This document shows positions 39,583-50,757 of a stretch of 64,000 bases of DNA, in pieces. Source of the stretch: Diphasiastrum complanatum (lineage: Eukaryota > Streptophyta > Lycopodiopsida > Lycopodiales > Lycopodiaceae); the NCBI GenBank assembly GCA_029204225.1, contig CM055111.1:46624255-46688254 (forward strand), given 5' to 3'. Below the pieces are notes generated by a model. That model saw only the letters and a program-made list of their open reading frames with translations, was not told where the DNA came from and searched no databases. Both the position numbers and the translations under genes were made by a program. Position 1 is the first letter of the stretch. The number at the start of each line of letters is the position of its first letter.

Positions 39583-41323
39583 TGGGTCTCTCACGAACAC
39601 CTCCTCGACTACTCTGCTGCTGCTGCTGCTGCGCCACAACGCGATGAGCATTTGGCAGAAATGGAGTTTGGTGCTGCTGCGCCGGAACACGATGAGCAGT
39701 TGGCAGAAATGGAGCAGGCAACATGTGCAGTCGTGGAGGAAGAAGTTGAGAACGATGAAATAGGCAAGATCCAGAGAACAAAGAGGAGGTCGTTGAAGGA
39801 AAATTGGGTGATGTTGATGAGAGTACTAGAATTATGAACAGGAGTCTGAAAGCCAAGACTGAGGTGGACAATGGCGATGCGAAACTCGAATTTGTTGAGG
39901 AGCAAGACAGAAATGGGAAGGCAGGTGATGAAAATGTGATGTCTAGAAACTCCTTCACTTGTGAAATCTTTGTGCAACAAACTTTCATTCTCAATCCTAC
40001 TGAATTGACTGTCTTTTTCCGGCAAACACGCGCTACGCCCAACACACGCACATATTCATATATTCAGGTGAATCACAAACAAGTTGAAAGGCTTGATCTG
40101 CCCACAAGCTCCATCCTCACCCTCACAACAAGAAAACAATCGATCTTCATGGGTTCTCAGAAGTAATCATGTGCAGGAGCTCCATAATCAAATAGAAGGC
40201 GCTTTTCCAGCAGGTCGTGATGGCGATGCGTACAAAGGGAAAGAATCTCAACTGTTGTGAAGGGCTTCAAAGATGCAGGTTGCCAAGCCCTAATATAGCA
40301 GACAAAGGATAGGAAGCAAATAGCCCCTTATCATCATGACAGTATATAGTCTGTAAAGCTTCATACGTTGGCGGTATAGTCTGTAAAGCTTCATACGTTG
40401 GCGGTTTGGAGATGGGCTCGCACACCCTGACAACCCTAATAATTCAGACACATAGTGTTTTGCTTTGTTTGGTTCAATCATCTTGGTTGTGTGGTGCAAG
40501 AAAATCAGGTGTTTCTATCAATCGCATGCCTTCTCGCTCCTTTGTCAATCTTTTTGGGTGAGTTTGGCTTCCCCTTATCGGTTTTGTTTGGGCAATTGGG
40601 TTTTGAGACAAATTATATATAGGCCTCAAGAAAAGCATTTGGTAGGTTAGGGACTTTCAATCTGAAATGTAGTCTGAGGTGCAGCGGTTCTGGGAGGCCT
40701 GGCAGGCGATTCGACATAGCTCGCTAGAACATTTGCACAGATCTAAGGTTAGCTTTATTTGGCAGCTGCTATACAGAGATCTTTTTGAGGAAACTCCTTT
40801 CCTAGAATTTCGCTGCCTTTTTTTAGTCAACCTTCTTATCTTTAGGATAAGATTGTGCTTTGCGCTTAGATTTGTGTGAACTTTTTGCTTAATCTCTTTT
40901 TGGTATCCTTAATGCCAGAGGTATTTTACCCCTTTATCAGTTTGCTTGAATTTCCACCACAAAAACAGAAATCTAAGACGGATCCACAACCATCCAAGCT
41001 TCTTTTTTTTGCATCAAAGATTTAAGATTACGTGCAACATCAGCAGCATAGACAAAGCCAAAAACAAATCAATAAAATTTGATAATGGGTGGGGATGGGC
41101 ATGGATCAATCGATCTGGTGTGGTGGTAAGAAAAAAAGGTGATGGAAATTTAGTCTCGCTTGCCTATATGTGAACCAAATTGACACTCACGATAGGACTG
41201 GTAGGTCACTCATGACGCGCAGTGCTGGCAAAATGTGTGTCCAATGTCCAAAGTCGAATTTGAGTAATTGTGTTGACACTTGGTGGTTTGGGTCTATCAA
41301 ATTGTTGTCTTCGTTCTACAAAG
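39261..41323. other. Unassigned DNA with simple repeats
   Basis: It holds an AC run at about 39498, a CT run at 39551-39579, a GCT run near 39620, and a 30-bp tandem duplication at 40345-40404 (AGTCTGTAAAGCTTCATACG in both). Overlapping frames at 39500-40166 on both strands have low complexity and no domain. Confidence 0.45.
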
Positions 41324-41626
41324 TGTATTGGGCATCATCTTAGGAGGAGGAGCAGGGACAAGACTCTATCCCTTGACCAAGAAACGTGCAAAACCTATGG
41401 TATCTCTAGGTGCAAATTACCGCCTGATTGACATTCCAATCAATAACTGCATTAACAACATTAACAGTAGCATCAGAAAAATATATGTTCTCTCCCATTT
41501 TAATTCGACATCTTTAAATCGCCACTTATCGTGGGCCTATTCCTGCGACGTGGGGTGCCAAAAAAAATGAGGGCTTTGTGGAAGTGCTTGCTGCGTAGCA
41601 GTCTAGAAAATCCAAATTGGTTTCAG
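41324..41626 (+). pseudogene. ADP-glucose pyrophosphorylase small-subunit exon, pseudogene
   Basis: The intact enzyme makes ADP-glucose for starch in plastids. This exon-sized piece encodes [20 protein letters not shown], the nucleotide-binding N-terminus, then [33 protein letters not shown] and, after a frameshift, [12 protein letters not shown] stop (TAG where the family has Gln) and a second frameshift precede NPNWFQ. Residues such as MVSLG for the usual AVPLG are altered. Intron borders look preserved (AAAG acceptor at 41323, CAG|GTATTC donor at 41626), so it arose by genomic duplication or capture and not from a processed mRNA. No neighbouring AGPase exon is visible. Confidence 0.88.
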
Positions 41627-43254
41627 GTATTCTTTTTAAGTTGGACTTAGCAATATGAAACTTCTGAAAGGATAGAATGTAACCTTAAAGCTGTGATTTT
41701 GCGATTTTGCAGTGCATCGTTCATGTTGAAGCATGGAGCTTCATGGAATCTTTCACTCCGTTCGTTCGTTTACGAGAGTGTAATCGAAGAAAGTTTAAAT
41801 CGCAGGCTCGGGTTAACTCTCTTTTACTTATATTTTATTCTTGGTTCTAGATTCGCATTGTCTTTTGGATTTGTTGTTTGTGAGCAGGAAAATTCAAGAT
41901 CTCATGTTTTTCTGGCATGCGAGTAGTGCGTTGATTATGCTCTCTGATTTTCTAGCTCTTTGTCCTGAAACATAGTTCAGAGTAATTTGTGATAGCAAAC
42001 TTCGTAATCTGCTAGGCTTTACTTCGAGGTACATTTTAAAATGCTATCGATGACAAAAATATGTAGGTGTTGTCAACGCTGATTTCTCATACCACACTTT
42101 TTTGCAAAAGCATAAAGCAAGAACACACTAATGCTGAATGACTTTGGTAAATTTTTAACTCAACCAATTGATTAAGAATTACTCACTATCTTAAATACAC
42201 CATCTTAATCCGAGAAGCAGGTAGTGGACTTGATGAAACTATATAAATTGAATCAATGCATTTTTCAGTACTATAGAACCAACCATGAAATGCTCCATCT
42301 TAACCCAATAAGTGGCAGGGACTTAGAATGAACTTGGCATCAACATTGAGTCGATCGACCTTTGATCAAAATATATAAATTGAATTGACGCGGTTTTATT
42401 TACGGAGCATATAAGTGCCAAATAGCGGAGTTTGCATGGCCATTTTGTACATAGATGCCTAGAAAATTGACCCGTTTAGAAAAGTTGGAATGAATCAACA
42501 CGACTTAGGAACTAAAATTTGCAAATAGATAAGTTTACTTCTAAAACGCCAAAATGCTCTTTTATTTCTAAAGATTTCAGTCTTGATGCGTTCCAAAGAT
42601 ACCCTAAACCCTAAACCCGCGCTTTCCTCTTCATGCTAAGACTTTTGCTTATCTGAACCTATTGAGATAAAAGCTTTTGTGGCACAGATCAGCTACTTTT
42701 AAAACGTCAAAATGCTATGTAATCTAAAAAGTTCGTTTGAATTATCATTTAGGTTCATATTTTGTGACCTTTCAAATTCATAGTGTGCAGACTAATTTCT
42801 TGCATGAAAATTTATGTATTAGTTTCATCAGTTTCAAATGATAACTATGCGAGAAATTAGTTTATGCACGTCTACTCACTAAATTGGAGACTCCTAACAC
42901 AAAAATAGATAGCACCAGTCAATGAGTCAACTCCCTCACTTGAATATAACATGTATTCAGAATCACTCCCCAGAAGCTGTAATCTACTGTTTACATTGTT
43001 ATGAACCCACACCATCAAGGGTGCTAATGTGGATCCAAAGGGAACTGGGTGTGATGGCTTCTTGCCGAATCTGTCGTATAAAGGGTTTTATATTTTTAAG
43101 AAGATTTTAAGAAAGAAAGATATATTTTTATCTTGGAGTCTATTATAAGGGATAAAAAAGGATGGCTCTTTGTTGAAAAATAGTTTTTTCCTATCCACTT
43201 CAAACTTGTAAGGCTTGAAATCTTTTCAATGTAGGTGCATGTGTACTTAAAACT
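41627..43254. other. Unassigned DNA downstream of the AGPase relic
   Basis: I looked for the next AGPase exon on the plus strand and did not find it. No other gene or repeat is evident. CCCTAAACCCTAAACCC at about 42603 is two telomere-like units and is probably chance or a telo-box. Confidence 0.45.
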
Positions 43255-44363
43255 CATTCATATCAGCTGATTGCCGGCCAATTGTATCGAAGAGGGGCGG
43301 ATAATGTCATTCGTCGTTGTATCTTGTCCCATGAGACAAGTCAGATCATGTCCCTCTCGCATGAAACAATGGGAGGTGGACACTTTGCAGTAGATGTAAT
43401 AGTACGCAAGATTGTACAATCCAGTTGTTGGTGGCCAAAAATGCACAAGGATACTGAGGCATATATCAAGCAATGTGATGTATGTCAGAGGACACGCAGA
43501 CCAACGAAGGCGAACTATTAGCCGTTACATCCTGTATTGGCTCAAGTGCCATTTGAGAAGTGGGGACTTGATTACATTGGCCCTATTCACCCAACCGCTT
43601 GCAGTACCCAAGCCCGATATATTATCATGGCTACAGATTATCTCACAAAGTGGGTTGAAGCCAAAGTAGTGCACGTAGCAGATGCTAGGTCCACCGCGAA
43701 GTTCCTTTACGAAAATATCATTGTACGCTTCGGATGCCCAGTGGAGATAGTCAGCGATCGGGGAACTCACTTTGTCAATGAGACCATCAAGGTCTTATTA
43801 GAAGAGTTCTTTGTGATCCATTTTTGACAAAGACAGTAGAAGCAAGCAGATCAGATTGGGAGCACAAGCTACATGCTGCTCTGTGGGCTTTCAGAACTGC
43901 ATACAAAGGCAGCATCGAACAAATGCCATTCCAACTGGTGTATGGCCAAGATGCAGTCATGCCGGTGGAATTTCTTGTTCCATCTCTTTGCATTGCCACA
44001 GTGCAACGATTGGATGATACAAGATCGCTCTACCTTCGTCACGAAGCGCTACACAAGTTGTGCGAAACACGCTTGTTAGCGGTCCATGCTCTTGCTGCAG
44101 AGAAAGCACGTTGCAAGGCCTGACATGATCATCGTCGTTACAAGAAAGATCTTCAAAAAGGAGATTTGGTCCTCATGTACAAGAGAAAGGCGATCAAAGG
44201 AAAGCTAAAGTTTATTGGTGAAGGCCCTTATCGCATCACCGACATCCTATCGCAAGGGGCAGTGACTTTAGAAACAATGGATAGGACACCGTTTGCTACG
44301 CCCATCAACGGTAGCCAGCTACGCAAGTACTGGTCACCACCAGTCTTCCCAAACACTTCTTGA
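43255..44363 (+). pseudogene. Ty3/gypsy integrase relic lacking the catalytic Glu
   Basis: The integrase zinc finger (H...H...C..C: WWPKMHKDTEAYIKQCDVC) is followed by the core with both Asp residues (KWGLDYIGP and IVSDRGTHF). A deletion near 43826 removes the segment that should carry the catalytic Glu, and the text resumes at LTKTVEASRSDWEHKL. The C-terminal part (FQLVYGQDAVMPVEFLVPS, KGDLVLMYKR, GEGPYRITDIL, INGSQLRKYW) is well kept with one stop near 44121. A stop also interrupts the frame near 43520. The enzyme would insert retroelement DNA into the host genome, but this copy cannot. The minus-strand copy at 48300-49800 retains the missing part. Confidence 0.92.
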
Positions 44364-44538
44364 AGAGTTCAAAATAGGCTCCTCATTATCGAATAAAGCC
44401 TCAGATTTTATGTAAGCGATCTTTATCCACGCTTTTCTTGATGCACTCCATCATCCGCAATAAATGTGTCGACAACCTTCTTCCACAACAAGCACATGCA
44501 AGTGTCGTGGGACTGTCACCAATTTAGGTGGGGAATAC

Positions 44539-45021
44539 TGTTGGGCACTTAGTGGGTCCCACCACTAAAGTACTACTGGCTAAGCTTACCAAGTCGGCCC
44601 CGCCATAGTACACTGTACATGTAGAGCAATAAGTGTGAGGGCACTGGCTTCCTGCATGTATAAGCCCAACCCAATGAGCACGCAATTTGGTTTTGTAGAA
44701 CTTGTAGAATTAGGAGTAAGTGACTAGGGGCCTAAAACTCTAAAATGACATTAGAGGCCCTAAGTCAAATTGTTAATAAAAGGGCCCAAATGAGAACTCA
44801 CATGAATTATGTGAGTGCCCTTGTGCTTTCTTAGAGAACCATTAGATTCATTTTGTGTTAGTTTAGGAGGCTTGGATTAGTCTCCTTGCCATTGTAATTA
44901 ACCAATAGGAGAAAGGGGCAAGGGCCTTCCCCATCCATAAAAAGATACCCTTTGTACCATGTTTCCATGTTCAATAGGAGGAGGAGATTATGCCCAAATG
45001 AAATTTGAACATCCTTTTTCC

Positions 45022-45087
<66 letters not shown>

Positions 45088-45323
45088 TTGCATTTTGCAT
45101 TTGCTTTCCATTTTGTTCTTCTCTCTACTTGCATGTTGTTAATGATTCCTAAGAGAGTAGAGAGGATAGGATGTAAGCACCTCTCCCATTGTAATCTATT
45201 CTTCCTTCTCATGCTTGTGGTTAAAGTAGGGTGGATAGTTAGATGTGGTTAATCTAGGTGTGGTTAGAGTAGGATTTGCAAACTAACTTCGCAAGAGAAG
45301 CACTATTCCCTTTGGAAACGAAT
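44539..45323 (+). mobile_element. 3' LTR of the gypsy element, right end unclear
   Basis: A polypurine tract (TTTAGGTGGGGAATAC) ends at 44538 and is followed by TGTTGGGCACTTAGTGGG, a standard gypsy 3' LTR start 175 bp after the end of the integrase frame. The LTR includes a CT/AC microsatellite. Its right end may lie beyond the MITE-like unit at 45324-45701, perhaps near 45740, but no second copy is available to fix it. Confidence 0.6.
45021..45083. repeat. Compound (CT)n(AC)n microsatellite
   Basis: About 11 CT units followed by about 20 CA units, inside the gypsy 3' LTR. Confidence 0.95.
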
Positions 45324-45701
45324 CATTAGAGGAGTTTTGAGCTCCAAAAAGACTCTTTAAGAATTCGTACAAGATGTAGTTTATATTATTAAAATATTAT
45401 AACACTAATACTTTTGACTTGCCATAACTTTTTAATCGTAGTTCAAAAGTATGTCATGTAACATATCATTGGAAAGCCCTTGTCGAGCACTTTTCAATGC
45501 ACCAAACTCCGCTAAATTCGGACTTAGCACTAAAAAGTTATGCCATTTTTAGTGTGGAATCAAAATGTGGACTCAAAAAGTTACGTTACGTAGATTTCAA
45601 ATCTGAGTGTTTTGATTGGTCCATGTGTAAGAAAAAATTGAGAAAAAATATAAAAAGAATCTTTACAAAGGGTCTTTTTTGGATGAAGAACTCCTCTAAT
45701 G
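45324..45701. mobile_element. MITE-like element with terminal inverted repeats
   Basis: The left end starts CATTAGAGGAGTT and the right end is its exact complement (AACTCCTCTAATG). The inverted similarity continues inward through CTCCAAAAAGACTCTTT versus the reverse complement of AAAGGGTCTTTTTTGGAT, so the arms are about 40 bp. The 378-bp interior has no gene. No convincing target-site duplication is visible. Confidence 0.6.
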
Positions 45702-46256
45702 CTATGCGTGACAGGTGAACCAAGGCGGCTACAATATTCGTCACCTAGTTAGGTAAGTCGTTGTACTTGGAAGTATTTGGCTTGTGTGACAACTATACAT
45801 GGTATATACGGTCAACGAATAAGAGAATGTTGATGCGGATGAGGACGTTGCAAATCTCTCACTTCACATTTTACGTGAAGTGGCTTTCTCTCACTTCGCA
45901 AATTCTAGGAAGTGCTAGGAACGTTCCTCGTTGAAAATAAACGATTGTCGGAATTTTTTTTTCTCTTCGAAATTTTGCAAAAAGTTGACAATGCTTGTAA
46001 AAATGCGAAGGTGTCCTTAAAAAGACGACAATGTCTTTAAAACAGTTTAACTTCTTCAAAATAGTTGTAAGAAAGAAGTTGAAGCCAAGTGTCACATTTT
46101 TCGGGAAAGTGTGAAAAAGTTGACATTGTCGCATTTCGAAAAAATGCGATTTGACGACAGTGTTGAAAAATAGTTGAATTGTTGAACTATGCTGAAGTGT
46201 CGCATCTTAGAGAAATGCGAAAAAGCCAACACTGTTAAAAACATAGTTCATTTTTG
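45702..46256. other. Unassigned DNA with short hairpins
   Basis: No gene. Inverted stretches such as GTCGCATTT/AAATGCGAT near 46130 recur together with GCGACA motifs, leading into the tandem repeat that follows. Confidence 0.4.
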
Positions 46257-46350
46257 CAGACTGTTGCGACACTTAGTGTATTTCTACAGACTGTTACAAC
46301 ACTCAGTGTATTTTTGCAGACTATTGCGACACTTATTGTATTTCTGCAGA
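46257..46350. repeat. 30-bp tandem repeat, three copies
   Basis: The unit TGCAGACTGTTGCGACACTT plus ten more bases repeats three times with 2-4 differences per copy. Because 30 is a multiple of three, a short plus-strand frame stays open across it. It is probably not a gene. Confidence 0.85.
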
Positions 46351-48299
46351 GTTGTTCTAAATGCTAATTCGTGAAAGTTCTTGAAGATGGCCAAGTCTTC
46401 AGTGATCTTCAAATTATTGAACTTAACATCTGAACTTGAAATATGATAGAAATGGTGACCCTTTGTTGGAGATCAATCGGAAGCCCATTGTAGACGTTTT
46501 CAAATAATTTGGCTGTCTAAGTTATGATTCCTGTAGGTATCATATGAGCAGACATAGAACCAAAGTTGGTTTTATCTAATCAACGATCAATAAATGTGCA
46601 GGAAGAATCGTGAAATAGAAATTAGTCATCACCAAGGAGACAACTGTGGACTTAATTTCCAACAGGAAGGCTCATCATGCGAGGGTTCTCTGATTCTATG
46701 AATTTGCACTTTTTCTAGCACTTGGAACTCTCTTACAGTTCACTAGAGCAAGATCAACTATCAAGACTTGTCTGTGAGCTACAATAGGAACTGCAAAAAA
46801 TGAGGTCTACCAGGGTTTTAGCTAGATTTTGGCTCTTTTTGGAACTGGGGAACTCTCGTAGGAGGTCATAAACTAAAGGGAAACTCTCACAGACTCTTTT
46901 GTGAGCTTTTATCAATGAGATCTAACTATAGTAGGTCTTGCAAAGGTTCTTGAGCAGTTTTGAAATATTTTTTTAATTTTTACAAGGGTTTTTTGAATTA
47001 TAATGGATTTTTTTTACTTTTTTGAAAATATGTTGGGACGTAATCTAGCACTATGGCGTCGAACTGCTTCGGAGATTTGATCGCATGATCGACCCTGATG
47101 GTATCCAGTGCTACTTCAGTTTGATTTTGCTGATTGATCTAAAAAGAGTCATAAAAAACAGTAGAACTATCATGGAACTGTTCAAATCCTTTTCCAGAGG
47201 ATTGGAGATCAAAGGGTCCTGGACTCTTGGGCATTTCAAAAATTTCATCTTGGCCCAACGGGTTGGAATCATCTAACATATCCATAAAAGCTTGGGTATT
47301 TGGTGAAATCACTCGAGTGTGTGGGGGTGAGGCAGCTTGGGCAACTGTGATTGGAATGCTAGATCCAATGGTCACAGATTGGCCCTGTGAGAAAGAGGAG
47401 GCTTGGGCTTCAGTGGATTGGGGGATAGGTAGTTCAGTGCGAATGGCAGCAGGGGGTGAAAGCACAGTTGAAGATGTCTACCTAGTACGACATCGGGACT
47501 TTGTTGCTTACACGATGGCGACTATGAGAACTAGATGTTTGGTGTGAAGACTCAGCAGACATGCCTTCATACATGGATAAAATGTTGTCAGCACAGAATC
47601 TGTGGACCTTGTTAACTAGGTACGAAATAAGAAGGGAGGAGAGAAGAGAGCCCATAGCAAACTATTGTTTGGAATTTTTCTTGATGGCTCTCATCAATTC
47701 TCCAAATATTAGTTTGGCTGCTCAGTTTTGGACAAAAATTTGCAGGCATGTTTACTACTGAACTGATCCAACAAAGGTTTTCAAGATCTGACGAAGGTTC
47801 ATCCTTCGCCTAAGGACAACATTCGCCCAGGTACTGTAATAAATGCAAATTTTGATGATTTGGCCATTTTCCCAATCTAATTTTGGCATTCTGAATCCAT
47901 CTGTCAAGTCGGTGAAGGTTAATAAGGGCTGTAAGGTGCTCAGTGAAGGTTTTCAAAATGGTAAGGTTTTGAACATTCGTCTAACTCAAAAGCATGTATT
48001 AACTATGGAAAGGAACCTTTGCCCAACTCAATATAGAGAAATTTGAGGTGGATATATGATCTAAAATCTCGACGAAGGACTCTAAGATTGTATGTACAAA
48101 ATATTACCCAAAAAATGACTTTCTAAGTCATTTTTCATAAAACATTATCTTCTGCAAATACTTCCCTTTACTTTTATTCATTTTTTATGACTTTTTTGAC
48201 TTTTGCTCATCATTTTTGTTTAAGTCTTTTTCCAAAGAAAAGAAAAATCACTCAAGTAATAAAAAAACAAGAAAATAGTAAAACAATCAAAATAAAATT
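46351..48299. other. Unassigned DNA
   Basis: A minus-strand frame at 47139-47465 (108 codons) has SSFSQGQSVTIGSSIPITVA and SPNTQAFMDMLDDSNPLG and no known domain. A weaker plus-strand frame overlaps it. I cannot assign anything here. Confidence 0.4.
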
Positions 48300-49800
48300 G
48301 ACAAGGTGTTGGATCATTCTGATTGAACTGGCTGATCTGGCTGCCAAAACTTGTGTAGACGGTTGCCATTCACTAGACAGTCGAATCTTTTTCCATCTAA
48401 ATATTTTAAAATGACTGCTCCATAGTTCAATATTTCCTTCACCTGTGAACTTCGATTTGCCTTTAATCAGTGTGTCTTATACATTAGTGCTAGATCTCCT
48501 TCCTTCAGATCTTTTTTGTGTAATCGGCGATCATGCCATGCCTTTCGACATGGCTTTCTCTGCTGCTAATGCATGAACTGCCATCAATCTGGTCTCACAA
48601 AGTTTTTGTAAAGCCTCATGACTCATCTATAAGGATTTCACATCATCCAACCATTTCGTTGCTGCTATGCATAGAGATGGTATCAAAAATTCAATTGGCA
48701 TAACTGCATCTTGTCTATAAACAAGCTAATATGGCGTTTGATTCGTACTACCTTTGTAAGTTGTTCTGAATGTCCATAAAGCTGCATAAAGCTTATGTTC
48801 CCAATCAAAATGACTTGCTTCTACCGTTTTTGTCATAAGGTTGCAGAGAATCTTGTTGGAAGATTCAGCTTGGCCATTATCCCTCGGATAATACGGAGTA
48901 CTAAACCGATGAATAACAAAAAAGTCTTCCAACAGACACTTTATCATCTCATTCACAAAATGTGTTCCAAAATCTAGTAATAACATTTTCATAGAGAAAC
49001 TTAGTCGTTGATTTTGCATTTACAACTCGAACTGCTTTCGCTTTAACTCACTTGGTCATATAATCAGTTGCAACAATGATATATCTGGCCTGAGATCTTC
49101 TTGCCGCAGAATGAATAGGACCAACATAGTCGAGGTCCCATTTCTCGAATGGTGCTTGCGATAAAACTGGATGTAAAGGTTCATAATTATGTTGAGTAGG
49201 ACTACATGCTCGTTGACAAACATCGTATGACTGACTATAATTTTTTATATCTTTGTGAAGTATAGGCCACCAATATCCTAATTGTAAAAGTTTGTGAACA
49301 GTGATATATGTTGAAAAATGTGCTTCGCCCATGCCATCATAAGAAAACATGATAAGTTCAGGTACTTCATGTGGCAAAACACATCTTCGTAAAATATCAT
49401 CCATTCTTTGGCGATACAATTGTCCAGCAATCAATTGATAAGGTTGTGCCTTATGAATTAATTGTACTGTTGTCAAGGAGTCTTGGGTTGGCCAAGCATA
49501 AGATATTCAACAATATTTGCTGCCCACTTAGGTACTGCTTCAACATAAAATAATCCAGCATCTTGTAGTTCATCATCTACTTCAGTATTAACAGGCGCTG
49601 ATTAAATCTTTGAAACATGGTCGACTAGATAATGTTGTTTATCCTTTTGAACCACAAAGTGAAAATCGAATTCGGTCAATAATAGTAGCCATCTCTGAAT
49701 ACGTCCTATGTTGTTGCATGTCTTGTTCAACAAATAAAGTAATGGCTGATGATCAGTAATTAGACCCCTATATCTAACATTTTTAATTTAATTCACAATT
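48300..49800 (-). pseudogene. Ty3/gypsy RNase H-integrase relic
   Basis: From high to low coordinates the minus strand reads an RNase H end (about 49790-49480; GLITDHQPLLYLLNKTCNN), an integrase zinc finger (WWPILHKDIKNYSQSYDVC, where one His/Cys position is altered), the core with KWDLDYVGP, then, after a gap with disrupted frame, FGTHFVNEMIK and the catalytic Glu block YYPRDNGQAESSNKIL, and the C-terminal region toward 48310. The second Asp has been lost (FGTHF where SDRGTHF is expected). Stops and frameshifts are frequent beyond 48720. It is related to, but diverged from, the plus-strand copy at 43255. Confidence 0.88.
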
Positions 49801-50541
49801 TTCCACACATGGGAACATCCTCCACACATGTGAGATTCACCTACAAACTTCTTTCATAAAAATACCAAGCTAGATTTTTGCCAATTTCTCACACTCTTCC
49901 TCAAAAAATAGCTTGGAAAGGTACTAGATCACTTGAGAAGTTTGTAAATTTTTTTGAGTGGATCCTTTGGTATGCATAAGAAATGAAGATCAGCCAAGGG
50001 ATCCATCATAGCAGCACCCTCACCATATCCATGATAAGATCTCTTTGGTAGAGATCTCTTGCCAATGCTTTTGAAGAGTGCTCCACCAATATGCCACTAT
50101 GATCACGGGCTTCCTCCATGCTTGATGATGATCTTTGCTTTGAAAGTTCCACTTGCATGATGGATGCACCATAAATAGAGAAATCCGAGGCTTCCAAGCC
50201 TCATAAGGATCATGGAGATCTAGATCATAAGATGTGAAACAATGATGATTATCAAGATTATGCTTTCTAGCTTGACAAGTCCACATACAATGAACTATAT
50301 CCATGATGGATCTAATCTTGATATCAAAGACTATCTTGATCTTTTTTAGGCTAGTTACTCTCTAAAGGATGTAAGTGTCCACTTTGGATGTTTCATTTAA
50401 TATCAAGAGGAGTTTACAATTTGCCTCAAAACATGTGAAAACATGATTTTCAAAAAAGTGAGTAACAAGCTCAATCTTGTTCTTACTAGAACCAAGAGCA
50501 TACTTTTGACAATACAATATCTTTCTTTCAAAAAATATTGG
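49801..50541. other. Unassigned DNA
   Basis: AT-rich with no recognisable gene. Minus-strand frames at 50006-50304 overlap each other and have no domain. Confidence 0.4.
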
Positions 50542-50757
50542 TGTTGACAGATCCCCTGCTCCACAATATCTGTTGGTTACCCTTCTTTTGCTTACTTCTT
50601 CTGCCTATCAGCAGAGACGGTGGGCTTAGCTTACAGTTATTCGTTCTTGTTTAAAGGTCCAGATTAGGCAGAAGGAAACAGATTGACGTTGTAGTATAAT
50701 TTTGTCCTGCCTGTCAGAGGACTACTCAGGGTCGTTCTCTCTTGGAAACACTTACAT
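50542..50757 (+). repeat. Repeat D, copy 1 (LTR-like start)
   Basis: It starts TGTTGACAGATCCCC, like an LTR, and is about 90 percent alike to 59637-59820 over its first 185 bp, including GCAGAGACGGTGGGCTTAGC and CCTGCCTGTCAGAGGACTAC. The first 35 bp also align with the family-A LTR start. No primer site or coding region can be attached to it. Confidence 0.75.

Noticed and set aside
39451-40166. Overlapping 120-184-codon frames on both strands
   Set aside because: Much of the openness comes from CT and GCT runs. No domain, and both strands are equally open.
42600-42622. Interstitial telomere repeat
   Set aside because: Only two CCCTAAA units are present, compatible with chance or a telo-box.
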